Below are positions 1-7,720 of a stretch of 64,000 nt of DNA, one piece after another. A program made the position numbers and the translations under genes. The DNA lies in contig NZ_FOCL01000003.1 in assembly GCF_900110105.1 (NCBI RefSeq), positions 806,001-870,000 on the forward strand, in the 5' to 3' direction. The DNA is from Mucilaginibacter gossypiicola. Its GTDB lineage: Bacteria > Bacteroidota > Bacteroidia > Sphingobacteriales > Sphingobacteriaceae. The stretch's first letter is position 1. Each line of letters starts with the position of its first letter. The notes under the pieces are model-generated. The model did no database searches. It had not been told where the DNA came from and worked only from the letters and a program-made list of their open reading frames with translations.

Positions 1-461
1 ATGAAGCTTCGGCAGTGCGCCCAAAACCGGCTCCAACCATTGCCAGCACCAGCAAAGTAAGCGCTTCGTTAAAAAATGTGAGAATGTTTGCCGCCATAAA
101 AGATCAGTATGAACCAGCCGACTCAAAGGATACCAACTACCCGTACATGCACTGGTGGCCGGCAAAAAACACCAATGAATTTGTGCAGTATGATTTTGAT
201 GCTGAGCATACCGTAAGCGAGTCAAAAGTTTACTGGTATGATGATGGCCCCTGGGGAGGATGCCGTATCCCGGTATCGTACAAAATTCTGTATAAAAAAG
301 ACGGTCAATGGGTTCCGGTAAAAAACACCACACCATATACCGTAAGTAAAGACAGTTTTAACGTGGTTACATTTGAACCGGTTGCTACCACAGCTTTACG
401 CATGGAAATTCAGTTGCCTGTTGATAATTCGACCGGCATCCATGAATGGGCGGTTAAATAA
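1..461 (+). CDS. C-terminal end of a GH127 (DUF1680) beta-L-arabinofuranosidase-type protein, 5' truncated by window edge
   Basis: The reading frame is open from base 3 (Glu-Ala-Ser-Ala-Val-Arg-Pro) with no start, so only the C-terminus is present. It begins with a Pro/Ala-rich linker, then about 130 residues rich in Trp/Tyr with motifs YMHWWPAKNTNEFVQYDF, VYWYDDGPWGGCRIP and LRMEIQLP. This is the discoidin-like beta-sandwich that I know from the C-terminal end of many Bacteroidota GH127/DUF1680 enzymes, where it follows the catalytic alpha/alpha barrel. The catalytic Glu and Cys residues would lie outside the window. The family call rests on recall of family sequences. A similar sandwich could occur on other secreted hydrolases. 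A strong terminator follows 17 bases after the stop. Confidence 0.6.
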   Translation, partial: EASAVRPKPAPTIASTSKVSASLKNVRMFAAIKDQYEPADSKDTNYPYMHWWPAKNTNEFVQYDFDAEHTVSESKVYWYDDGPWGGCRIPVSYKILYKKDGQWVPVKNTTPYTVSKDSFNVVTFEPVATTALRMEIQLPVDNSTGIHEWAVK

Positions 462-478
462 TAACTACCTTTAATAAA

Positions 479-516
479 AACAAAGCCTTTCGTTTTAAAA
501 ACAGAAAGGCTTTGTT
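479..516 (+). terminator. Rho-independent-type terminator after the GH127 fragment
   Basis: There is a perfect 13-bp stem (479-491 with 504-516, AACAAAGCCTTTC/GAAAGGCTTTGTT) and a 12-base loop. It is followed by ATTT and lies just after the stop at 461. Confidence 0.8.
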
Positions 517-528
517 ATTTAACAATCA

Positions 529-559
529 TTTGCGTGTAAACTTATAATCCCTACATTTG
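529..559 (+). promoter_or_regulatory. Bacteroidota-type promoter of the H1-like gene
   Basis: TTTG at 529-532, a 19-base spacer and TACATTTG at 552-559 match the TTTG / TAnnTTTG pattern of the Bacteroidota primary sigma factor. The predicted transcription start leaves a leader of about 14-20 bases before the ATG at 580. Confidence 0.65.
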
Positions 560-579
560 AGGCCTTAAAAAATAAAAAG

Positions 580-759
580 ATGATCAATTTCGAAAAAGTT
601 AAAGAAGTAATCGCAGCAGCAGAAGCTGATGCAGCAAGCTTTTATGAAAAAGGCAACAAAGCAGCCGGTACAAGGTTGCGTAATGCTATGCAACAATTAA
701 AAGTACTTGCTACGGATATCCGTAAAGAAGTTACTGAAAAGAAAAACGCTGCAGCTTAA
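580..759 (+). CDS. Small histone-H1-like (Hc1-type) DNA-binding protein, 59 aa
   Basis: ATG at 580 opens a 59-codon frame beginning MINFEKVKEVIAAAEADAAS. It continues with the characteristic core FYEKGNKAAGTRLRNAMQQL and ends in a Lys/Glu-rich tail. This core is the signature of the short H1/Hc1-like proteins found throughout the Bacteroidota. They are thought to bind DNA as nucleoid-associated proteins, but their exact role is poorly known. The gene stands alone, with its own promoter upstream and a terminator (781-815) downstream. The start is supported by its distance from the promoter. Confidence 0.85.
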   Translation: MINFEKVKEVIAAAEADAASFYEKGNKAAGTRLRNAMQQLKVLATDIRKEVTEKKNAAA

Positions 760-780
760 TTGCTGTTAAAATGTTTTTAG

Positions 781-820
781 ATAAAGCGGGGCTGGTTTTC
801 CATGCACCGCTTTATTTTTA
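781..820 (+). terminator. Terminator of the H1-like gene
   Basis: ATAAAGCGG (781-789) pairs with CCGCTTTAT (807-815) across a 17-base loop, followed by TTTTTA. It begins 21 bases after the stop at 759. Confidence 0.75.
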
Positions 821-850
821 ATATCCCCGGCCCACCGGTTTGTAATCCTT

Positions 851-890
851 TATTCCCTTCTCATATTTCCTATCCCCTTCTCAATATTTA
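851..890 (+). repeat. Two imperfect 20-bp direct repeats upstream of the hybrid regulator
   Basis: TATTCCCTTCTCATATTTCC (851-870) is followed directly by TATCCCCTTCTCAATATTTA (871-890). CCCTTCTCA recurs with a 20-bp period. The pair lies 40-80 bases upstream of the promoter at 932-962. That is where an operator for the downstream AraC-type hybrid regulator could sit, but this is inference. Confidence 0.4.
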
Positions 891-931
891 TACTAATTAC
901 CAAAACCATAAGCAGTTAATGGTGTTCATGA

Positions 932-964
932 TTGGTAACCACAAGTCAAAACATTATTTTTGAC
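932..964 (+). promoter_or_regulatory. Promoter of the hybrid sensor gene with an overlapping palindrome
   Basis: TTG (932-934), a 20-base spacer and TATTTTTG (955-962) fit the Bacteroidota consensus. The -7 element sits inside a perfect palindrome, GTCAAAA (945-951) / TTTTGAC (958-964). It therefore may also be a repressor or autoregulatory site. Confidence 0.6.
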
Positions 965-989
965 TATCACAGATTGAGTTGTTAATTTC

Positions 990-3935
990 ATGTATCGCGG
1001 AAGTATCTTTTCAAATATGCCTGTCCGTTGGTATGCGCTTTTATGCTGCATATCGCTTTTGTGTGCCGTTAAAAGCACCCATGCCCAGGACACCGCCATA
1101 ATACGATCCCGCAATTTCGGAATACAGAACGAAATATATTTTAACGATTCGCTTTGGTATTTTCATGCAGGCGAATTGCATAAAACACAACAAAGCATAG
1201 CCAATACAACCGGTTGGGAACCCTTACATTACACTGCTTTCGGCAAGGAAAACGCACCGCGCGGTTGGCAGGGTGTTGGTTGGTTCGGTTCGTGGATCAG
1301 GGCAGACACTGATCTGGTAAATAAAAAATTAGCTATCCGCATTAATCATGACGGCGCTTCCGAGATCTTTCTTGATGGAAAACCCATAGGCGGATACGGT
1401 AAGGTTGGCAATTCGGCAAAGGAAATGGTGGCTATGAGTGCCAGAAGAGAGCTGATCCCTATATGGTTCCCCGATACCCGCCCCCATCTTATTACCATCC
1501 ATTATTCTAACTTCTTTGAGGTTTACGCTAACTTTTATGGTTTCCAGACCTGGATAGCTGATTACAACCAACTTGCCCCTAAAATACAAATCGCTAATCA
1601 GCGCTTTAATTTTATACTTATGTGTGCGGCGGCACAACTTATATTGGGGCTTTTACACCTCCTGTTATTTCTCTTTTATCCCAGGCAAAAGCTTAATCTT
1701 TACTATGCGCTTTTTGTTGTGCTGGTTGGTATTAACGAGATAGGGATATATCAATTTTACCGTACAAACAGCCCTATGGTACAATACGTTGCACAGTGGT
1801 TAATAGACGAAGGCAAGGTTATCATGATGTGGGCTGCCGTAATGCTGCTTTATAAACTTGATTATAACCGGATCCCCCGTTGGCGCGTAATCATTTTAAG
1901 TACGATAAGCTCGCTGTATTTTGGGGCCTACATTTATAAATTTTTCAATCATATTGAGGCCTGGACTGATTACTTTGCTCTTGTTTTCCTTATCTGTATG
2001 ATGGATGGATTTTGGTCGGTATTTCGCCTCATCAAAAAAAGGCAAAAGGGTGTGTGGCTCATCGGCGCCGGAGTGGTAACAGTTATATTGCTATTTTATT
2101 TTGCCTGGGAAGATATATTTCATTGGTGGCCATACCATCTTAACTCCCTGCGGTTATTGGTAATGGCTGTTGGCGAATTAATTTTACCACTTTGTTTATC
2201 GCTTTACCTTGCGGTTGATTTTGCAAAAACGAACCAAAATCTCACTGCAAAACTTGCGGAGGTAGAAAAGCTTTCTGCCCTGGCACTTGCACAGGAAACC
2301 GAAAAAACGGAATTAATAGCCGGTGAAGCGAGGCGACTTGAAGAAATAGTTGAGCAGCGTACTTCCGAACTCAGGGAACAAGCCGATAAACTGCGAGAGA
2401 TGGACATGGTGAAATCACGATTTTTCACCAACATCACCCATGAATTTAAAACACCCTTAACGCTTATTATCAACCCCGCAAAAGAGTTAATAGCAAATAC
2501 TGCAGATGAAGAGATCCACCGGAATACCCGCCTCATCCTCAATAATGCATCACGCTTGCTGCAACTTATCAACCAGTTATTAGATTTAAGCAGGCTCGAA
2601 AACGGCTTGATGGAGGTGAGCCGTATCCCTTTGGATTTTGTTGCACTCATCAGGCTCCACATCCTTTCTTACGAATCGTTAATAAAACAAAAAGGGATTT
2701 CGTTACACTTTACATCCCATTGGGACAAGCTTTGGATGCTTGGCGACAGGGATAAGCTTGACGCAATTGTTATCAACTTACTATCAAATGCCTTAAAATT
2801 TACTGATGAGGGCAAAGTTGAAATTACCTTGCAAAAGGACAACGAACTGCAAGGCGATGCTTTTTCTTTTACTGTAAGAGACACTGGGCGCGGCATCCCT
2901 TCTGCCAAAATACCTTACGTGTTCGACCGCTTTTACCAGGCCGATCCTTCAGATACCCGTTCGGCCGAGGGAACAGGTATTGGTTTAGCAATTACCAAAG
3001 AAATGGTAGAATTAATGGGCGGGCAAATCAGGATAGAAAGCAAAGAGGGTGAATTTACCGAGGTAAATATTAATATGCCATACCAGGCTGCAGGCGCTGT
3101 ATTGGAACCAATATTAGAGTTATTGCCTGCCGGAGTTACTGCAACTATGGTTGACAATAAACATCAAACAGATACCGACGAAACCAAACCTCTTGTTCTG
3201 CTCATAGAAGATCACCAGGAACTTCGAAACTTTATCCTCCAATCGCTAACCGGAAAATACCGGGTGTTAACCGCTGCCGATGGAAATGAAGGCATAACCC
3301 TTGCATTAGAACATATCCCAACCCTCATTATTACCGACCTGATGATGCCAAAGGTAGATGGCTATGAGGTTAGTTCAACACTTAAGAAGGACGTAAAAAC
3401 CAGCCATATCCCTCTCATTATCCTTACTGCAAAAGCCGATATGGACAGCAAGATACAGGGAATAGAAACCGGAGCCGATGCCTACCTGGCCAAACCATTT
3501 GAAAAACGTGAACTGTTTGCGTTAATGGAAAACCTCATCAGCGTAAGAAATCAACTTCGCGAACATTACAGCCGCCAGGACCTGTGGTTTACAGATGCAC
3601 TGTCGATGCCATCGATTGAGCGTGATTTTATAACCCGTGTGCGCCACGCCGTAGAAAGTCACTTAAATGAAGAAGGTTACAGTGCCGATCAGCTTGCCCG
3701 GGATATTGGCCTAAGCCGTACCCAGCTGCACCGCAAGCTAAAAGACCTCATCAACCAGTCGCCCGGCGAGTTGATCCGTATTATAAGGCTGCAATATGCT
3801 CATGATTTGTTACAGCGCCGTGTTGCCACGATAGCTGAAGTTGCATACATGGTTGGCTTCAGCAGCCCTGCCAGTTTTTCGGCCAGTTTTTCCCGGCATT
3901 TTGGTTTTGCTCCCAAAACTGTGAGTGCGATATAA
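990..3935 (+). CDS. Hybrid two-component regulator: 7TM sensor, histidine kinase, receiver and AraC output
   Basis: This single-protein phosphorelay (981 aa) combines sensing and transcription control. Residues 1-33 look like a signal peptide or first membrane anchor; ATG at 1017 is an alternative start. A periplasmic beta-sandwich (about 35-200) is followed by seven hydrophobic segments (about 205-410), the 7TM-DISM layout. A coiled coil (415-470) leads to the kinase with H-box FFTNITHEFKTPLTLI (His484), N-box around Asn596-600 and G-boxes DTGRGIP and GTGIGLAI. A receiver (735-850) has Asp783 and Lys835. An AraC helix-turn-helix domain forms residues 880-981. This differs from the usual HTCS in having no beta-propeller/Y_Y_Y sensor. 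It probably controls the following genes, as suggested by 21-bp-spaced direct repeats at 3996-4028. Confidence 0.9.
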   Translation: MYRGSIFSNMPVRWYALLCCISLLCAVKSTHAQDTAIIRSRNFGIQNEIYFNDSLWYFHAGELHKTQQSIANTTGWEPLHYTAFGKENAPRGWQGVGWFGSWIRADTDLVNKKLAIRINHDGASEIFLDGKPIGGYGKVGNSAKEMVAMSARRELIPIWFPDTRPHLITIHYSNFFEVYANFYGFQTWIADYNQLAPKIQIANQRFNFILMCAAAQLILGLLHLLLFLFYPRQKLNLYYALFVVLVGINEIGIYQFYRTNSPMVQYVAQWLIDEGKVIMMWAAVMLLYKLDYNRIPRWRVIILSTISSLYFGAYIYKFFNHIEAWTDYFALVFLICMMDGFWSVFRLIKKRQKGVWLIGAGVVTVILLFYFAWEDIFHWWPYHLNSLRLLVMAVGELILPLCLSLYLAVDFAKTNQNLTAKLAEVEKLSALALAQETEKTELIAGEARRLEEIVEQRTSELREQADKLREMDMVKSRFFTNITHEFKTPLTLIINPAKELIANTADEEIHRNTRLILNNASRLLQLINQLLDLSRLENGLMEVSRIPLDFVALIRLHILSYESLIKQKGISLHFTSHWDKLWMLGDRDKLDAIVINLLSNALKFTDEGKVEITLQKDNELQGDAFSFTVRDTGRGIPSAKIPYVFDRFYQADPSDTRSAEGTGIGLAITKEMVELMGGQIRIESKEGEFTEVNINMPYQAAGAVLEPILELLPAGVTATMVDNKHQTDTDETKPLVLLIEDHQELRNFILQSLTGKYRVLTAADGNEGITLALEHIPTLIITDLMMPKVDGYEVSSTLKKDVKTSHIPLIILTAKADMDSKIQGIETGADAYLAKPFEKRELFALMENLISVRNQLREHYSRQDLWFTDALSMPSIERDFITRVRHAVESHLNEEGYSADQLARDIGLSRTQLHRKLKDLINQSPGELIRIIRLQYAHDLLQRRVATIAEVAYMVGFSSPASFSASFSRHFGFAPKTVSAI

Positions 3936-3961
3936 TTTAATTATCAATGAAATTATATCGC
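3927..3961 (+). terminator. Hairpin over the stop codon of the hybrid regulator
   Basis: GCGATATAATTT (3927-3938) and AAATTATATCGC (3950-3961) form a perfect 12-bp stem that includes the TAA stop at 3933-3935. No U-run follows, so termination is plausible but not assured. Confidence 0.45.
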
Positions 3962-3995
3962 GTACGACATTAAAATTTATCGCCAAAGATTAAAA

Positions 3996-4028
3996 TGCAA
4001 CAAACTCGCATGCATTTGCAACAAACTC
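3996..4028 (+). promoter_or_regulatory. Perfect 12-bp direct repeat with 21-bp period, candidate AraC/HTCS operator
   Basis: TGCAACAAACTC occurs at 3996-4007 and again, identical, at 4017-4028. The 21-bp period is two helical turns. It lies 120 bases before the ATG of the lipoprotein gene and just after an AraC-output regulator gene. AraC-type output domains often bind direct repeats with this spacing. Function is inferred. Confidence 0.5.
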
Positions 4029-4148
4029 TAAAGTAATTCATAGACGTCCGGCGTTTATTTGCGAAGTGTATTCCTCCCTGATACACCAGCCTATGGTCGT
4101 ATTTATAAGATCTGGGATGTAGCGAATAAATAACAAACCGATACCTAT

Positions 4149-5057
4149 ATGAAACAAATCAAATCAGGAATTTATTTCCTCGCCGCATGTGCGGTATTAA
4201 TGTTTAGCAATTGTGGTAAACCTCATGACATAAAAACACCCACCGTAGATCCCAATATTGTTAATGCTATGTATCCTGCAAAGGTGTCTTTTTATGATGG
4301 CGGCCAGTCGGCCTATCCACGGGTTTACACCTATACTTATGATAAAGATAATCACCTTATCAAATACGGAAAGGATAGCCTTGTAGTATGGGATATTAAC
4401 GCCCACCAGGTTAGCTCAACGGTTTTTGATTACCCTAACAGTATATCAGCCTTTACCTATTCTTACGGACTTGTGGCTGTAGACAAAACTCCCGGCGCTG
4501 TAGATATTTACACCGGCTTACCTACACAAGTATCAATAGATTTCTTTTACAAGGACCTGCATTTTGGTACTACGCGCAGTAATGCATCAGGTTTGTGGCA
4601 ATTTGAAATTAGTGGCGGTCACATCATGAAAGCCCTCACATCCGATGGAGGCGGGAGGAATTTTAATTATTCATATGATAAGGACGGCAATCTTTCGGGC
4701 ATGTCATTTGTATCGCTCACAGGGCCGCGCGCCGGAGCAGAGTATTACAGGTTCACTGTTAAATCGCTCGATAATAAATCATCGCCATTTTCATCAGTAA
4801 AAGGCTATGGAACAATTTCATATCCTCAATCATATTTTATTGACTACGCGCAGGCGTTTTGCAAAAAGAACCCGATACAAATTGTAGGCGAACGCTATGA
4901 TGCAACCAAAAATGGTTTTGTAATAGATGAACAGGATGATTTTACCTACCAGTATAATGACAAAGGGTACCCTACGCAAATTACCGTGAGCATGACCTAT
5001 TTTGAAGCCACAACAACACACTATACCCGCACTTACAACTATACCTATAAGCAATAA
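4149..5057 (+). CDS. Secreted lipoprotein of unknown function (DUF4595-like, YD-repeat-like strands)
   Basis: The 302-aa product has a lipoprotein signal with hydrophobic LAACAVLMFSNC, the lipidated residue being Cys22, so it should be anchored to the outer membrane. The mature part is all-beta. It repeats short Tyr/Asp strands such as YTYDKDNHLIKY, FNYSYDKDGNLSGM and YQYNDKGYPTQI, the pattern of Bacteroidota DUF4595-type lipoproteins, which resemble RHS/YD repeats. No catalytic motif is visible. It lies downstream of the hybrid regulator and 66 bases before a membrane-protein gene, so the two may be co-transcribed. It may be part of the regulator's target set, but no substrate can be assigned. 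Confidence 0.6.
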   Translation: MKQIKSGIYFLAACAVLMFSNCGKPHDIKTPTVDPNIVNAMYPAKVSFYDGGQSAYPRVYTYTYDKDNHLIKYGKDSLVVWDINAHQVSSTVFDYPNSISAFTYSYGLVAVDKTPGAVDIYTGLPTQVSIDFFYKDLHFGTTRSNASGLWQFEISGGHIMKALTSDGGGRNFNYSYDKDGNLSGMSFVSLTGPRAGAEYYRFTVKSLDNKSSPFSSVKGYGTISYPQSYFIDYAQAFCKKNPIQIVGERYDATKNGFVIDEQDDFTYQYNDKGYPTQITVSMTYFEATTTHYTRTYNYTYKQ

Positions 5058-5123
5058 TCACATTCCCGTACTGTTAGCAAATAACTTATTCAGAGGATAA
5101 TTCAGATAGTTTATTCGATAATC

Positions 5124-5963
5124 ATGAAATCACTTCCCTTTAAGCAGAGCCTTAGTCTGGGTTACTTATACCTGGTACCGTTGATAGTTGTGGCTATTGG
5201 TTTTGGCGTGGGCCATGTAAGCTATAAAATATATCTACCGGTTTGGATTGTTAACGCTTGCATAATGGTAGCTGCCGTGTGGAACCTTGGCGCCCACCGG
5301 CTCACTAACGACAGCCCCGAAATAAAGCAGCATGTTGTTGCAGCTTTATTGCTATTTGCACCCTGGCTATTGTTTTCGATTTTCGCAGGGATGGGGCCAC
5401 CTCCTTCAACCTTACAAGGTTGGGTTAATACCGCTGCAGAGCAGCAGATTCGCTATACTATACTCATTGCCGGCGGTATCTTATTCGCGCTCGGTTCTGC
5501 CTTATTAAAGGCAAAATTACAGGCGGAGGGCGAAAGCCTGTATTCGGCAATGGCTTCGGCAGCAATCAATCTTTCATTACCGCTTTTTATCATCAACATG
5601 GCTTTTTGGGGATATTACCTGACGGATGCATTCCGGGCTTTTATACAATTGGGCGTTGCAAAACGCCCCGATCTGTATGAACCAATAAAAAGTTTGTTTT
5701 ATGTGATTAGTATAGCCGAGGTGTTATTGATATATCTTGGCACCGTACTTTTTGCTGTTTCGCTTAAAGTCACCGGGCTTTTTAACCCGGTTGCGTGCCG
5801 GTATTATATTATTTTCGGTTTAGCCGGTATGGTGCTGGTTGTACTCCCTCCTTACTGGCCCGAACCATTTGGTACCGCCGGTTTCCTTGTTGCAATACCT
5901 GCAATTCCGTTCATAATGCCTTACCTCATTGGCGTACATTTATTAAAACATACAAAAAATTAA
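5124..5963 (+). CDS. Polytopic membrane protein of unknown function
   Basis: The 279-aa product has about seven or eight hydrophobic segments, for example LVPLIVVAIGFGVGHVSYKI, AALLLFAPWLLFSIFAGM, ILIAGGILFALGSALL, LSLPLFIINMAFWGYY, VLLIYLGTVLFAVSL, IIFGLAGMVLVVLPP and FLVAIPAIPFIMPYLI. No transporter or enzyme signature was recognised, and there is no signal peptide separate from the first segment. The gene starts 66 bases after the lipoprotein gene and may share its transcript. I cannot assign a function. Confidence 0.55.
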   Translation: MKSLPFKQSLSLGYLYLVPLIVVAIGFGVGHVSYKIYLPVWIVNACIMVAAVWNLGAHRLTNDSPEIKQHVVAALLLFAPWLLFSIFAGMGPPPSTLQGWVNTAAEQQIRYTILIAGGILFALGSALLKAKLQAEGESLYSAMASAAINLSLPLFIINMAFWGYYLTDAFRAFIQLGVAKRPDLYEPIKSLFYVISIAEVLLIYLGTVLFAVSLKVTGLFNPVACRYYIIFGLAGMVLVVLPPYWPEPFGTAGFLVAIPAIPFIMPYLIGVHLLKHTKN

Positions 5964-6020
5964 CAGTCTCATTTTATTTACGCAATCGATTGTTAAAATC
6001 TCATATATTGTTTATTTTTA

Positions 6021-6061
6021 GAACGAAAACAGCTGCGCTCCTGTGCAGGGTGTTTTCGTTC
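6021..6061 (+). repeat. Inverted repeat in the leader of the GH30 gene
   Basis: GAACGAAAAC (6021-6030) and GTTTTCGTTC (6052-6061) form a perfect 10-bp stem, with further pairing of CTGC/GCAG inside. It ends 26 bases before the ATG at 6088 and lacks a following U-run on either strand. It may be an operator, a leader hairpin or a weak terminator of the upstream gene. Confidence 0.4.
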
Positions 6062-6087
6062 AACCAATTACAATTTAAACTTAATGT

Positions 6088-7578
6088 ATGGGCAATAAAC
6101 TAAACTCATTGTGCCGCGTTCTGCTGCTACCAGGTATCCTTTTAGCCGCTAACTCCTCTGCCCTCGCCCAAACCGGCGAATGGGTTTCAACCACAAGTAC
6201 ATCAAACTGGAACGTAAAACATAAAATACCGGCTGCTCAGAACGGTAAGGCTGCCGATGCCGAAGTATTCACCGATAAAACATTGCAAAAAGTTGAGGGC
6301 TTTGGAGGTTGTTTTAACGAGCTCGGCTATACATCATTACAATTATTAAGCGCCAAAGACAGGCAAACTATCATGAAGGAGCTGTTTGCGCCTAATGTTG
6401 GTGCAAACTTTACCATCTGCCGGATGCCGGTTGGCGCAAATGATTTTTCGCTCGACTGGTATTCATACGATGAAACTGATGGAGATTTTGACCTGAAAAA
6501 TTTCAGTGTAGCGCATGACCTTAAAACGCTGATCCCTTTTATAAAAGAGGCTAAAAAATACAACCCCAAATTGGCCTTATGGGCATCGCCATGGAGCCCA
6601 CCGCAATGGCTCAAGCGTAATAAACATTACGCAGCAGCTATGGTACCATCAAAGGAGGTGATTCAAAAGTATGAAGCCAGCGGTCACAAATTAACCGGGA
6701 TGGACTTTAGCAATGTAACCAACGGTCTCGAGCCCAGCCAGGTGGGTAAAGAAGGTACCGATATGTTTGTTCAGGATGACAAGTATTTTACTACTTATGC
6801 CAGTTACTTCGGCAAGTTTATCGACGCTTATAAAAAGCATGGAATTAACATTGGCATGGTAATGCCTCAAAATGAATTTAACTCGGCCCAGATCTTCCCA
6901 AGCTGTACCTGGACTGCTCATGGTCTGGCCAAATTTGTAAGCTACCTGGGGCCGCAGATGCAGCAAAGAGGTGTAAAAGTATTTTTCGGCACAGATGAGC
7001 GCCCTAACGAAAAACTGGCCGATACCCTTTTAACCAGCCCCGAAAGCAGCAAATTTATAACAGGTATGGGCTTTCAATGGGCAGGCAAAGGCGCTATTGC
7101 AGGCATTCACAATCGTTACCCTAACCTCACCCTATATCAAAGCGAACAGGAGTGCGGCGATGGCCAAAACGACTGGAAATACTGCCGCTATACATGGGAC
7201 TTGATGAAACACTATTTTAACAGCGGGGCCAACGCCTATATGTACTGGAACATTTCACTGAACGAAGGCGGCATCAGTCACTGGGGATGGCATCAAAACT
7301 CGCTGGTTAGCGTTGATACAACAGCCCGCACCTACAAGTTTAATCACGAATATTACTTATTCAAACACCTGAGCCATTACGTAAAACCCGGCGCGGTAAT
7401 GCTGAGTACCGGCGGCGCTTTCAACAATATGCTTGCCTTTAAAAACCCGGATAACAGCGTTATCCTTATAGTGCAAAACGAAGGCGAAACTGAAAAACAG
7501 GTTACTATCAAAGTGGGCAACAAAACAATCAGCCCAATTTTAGAAGCCGATTCATTTAATACGTTTGTTGTGAATTAG
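6088..7578 (+). CDS. GH30 family glycoside hydrolase (glucosylceramidase/beta-1,6-glucanase-like)
   Basis: This secreted beta-glycosidase has 496 aa. A signal peptide (1-28, ending ANSSALAQ) precedes a TIM barrel with the GH30 start motif VEGFGGCFNELGY (about 69-81), and CRMPVGANDFS and WASPWSPPQWL follow. The acid/base is Glu263 in MPQNEFN and the nucleophile is Glu353 in YQSEQE, with the aromatic YMYWNISL strand after it. A C-terminal beta-sandwich (about 415-496, TNPDNS-type Ig side domain) completes the fold. GH30 members of this kind cleave beta-1,6-glucan, beta-glucosides or related linkages; the exact substrate cannot be read from sequence. It faces the large PUL on the opposite strand across a shared terminator and may act on the same glycan. 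Confidence 0.88.
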   Translation: MGNKLNSLCRVLLLPGILLAANSSALAQTGEWVSTTSTSNWNVKHKIPAAQNGKAADAEVFTDKTLQKVEGFGGCFNELGYTSLQLLSAKDRQTIMKELFAPNVGANFTICRMPVGANDFSLDWYSYDETDGDFDLKNFSVAHDLKTLIPFIKEAKKYNPKLALWASPWSPPQWLKRNKHYAAAMVPSKEVIQKYEASGHKLTGMDFSNVTNGLEPSQVGKEGTDMFVQDDKYFTTYASYFGKFIDAYKKHGINIGMVMPQNEFNSAQIFPSCTWTAHGLAKFVSYLGPQMQQRGVKVFFGTDERPNEKLADTLLTSPESSKFITGMGFQWAGKGAIAGIHNRYPNLTLYQSEQECGDGQNDWKYCRYTWDLMKHYFNSGANAYMYWNISLNEGGISHWGWHQNSLVSVDTTARTYKFNHEYYLFKHLSHYVKPGAVMLSTGGAFNNMLAFKNPDNSVILIVQNEGETEKQVTIKVGNKTISPILEADSFNTFVVN

Positions 7579-7657
7579 AAACTGTAGTAGGTTTAGCAAC
7601 AGCGTAACCTGTGGCCCGGCATAACTGAAGCTTTCAGCTTCAGTCTTCAATCAAAAT

Positions 7658-7695
7658 AAAAAAGGATGTCGCTCTCTGAAGTGACATCCTTTTTT
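7658..7695. terminator. Bidirectional terminator between GH30 and the GH35 end of the PUL
   Basis: AAAAAAGGATGTC (7658-7670) and GACATCCTTTTTT (7683-7695) form a perfect 13-bp stem with A/T runs on both sides, serving both converging genes. A second small hairpin, CTGAAGCT-TTC-AGCTTCAG, lies just before it at 7625-7643. Confidence 0.85.
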
Positions 7696-7720
7696 ATTGG
7701 ATTAACAGATACTCACAAAC

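Noticed and set aside
6021..6061. Firm terminator call
   Set aside because: Stem is good but neither strand has a following U-run, so it is listed only as an inverted repeat.
5795..6103. 102-codon frame on + overlapping the end of the membrane protein and the GH30 start
   Set aside because: Out of frame with a good membrane protein and crosses the leader hairpin; no homology features.
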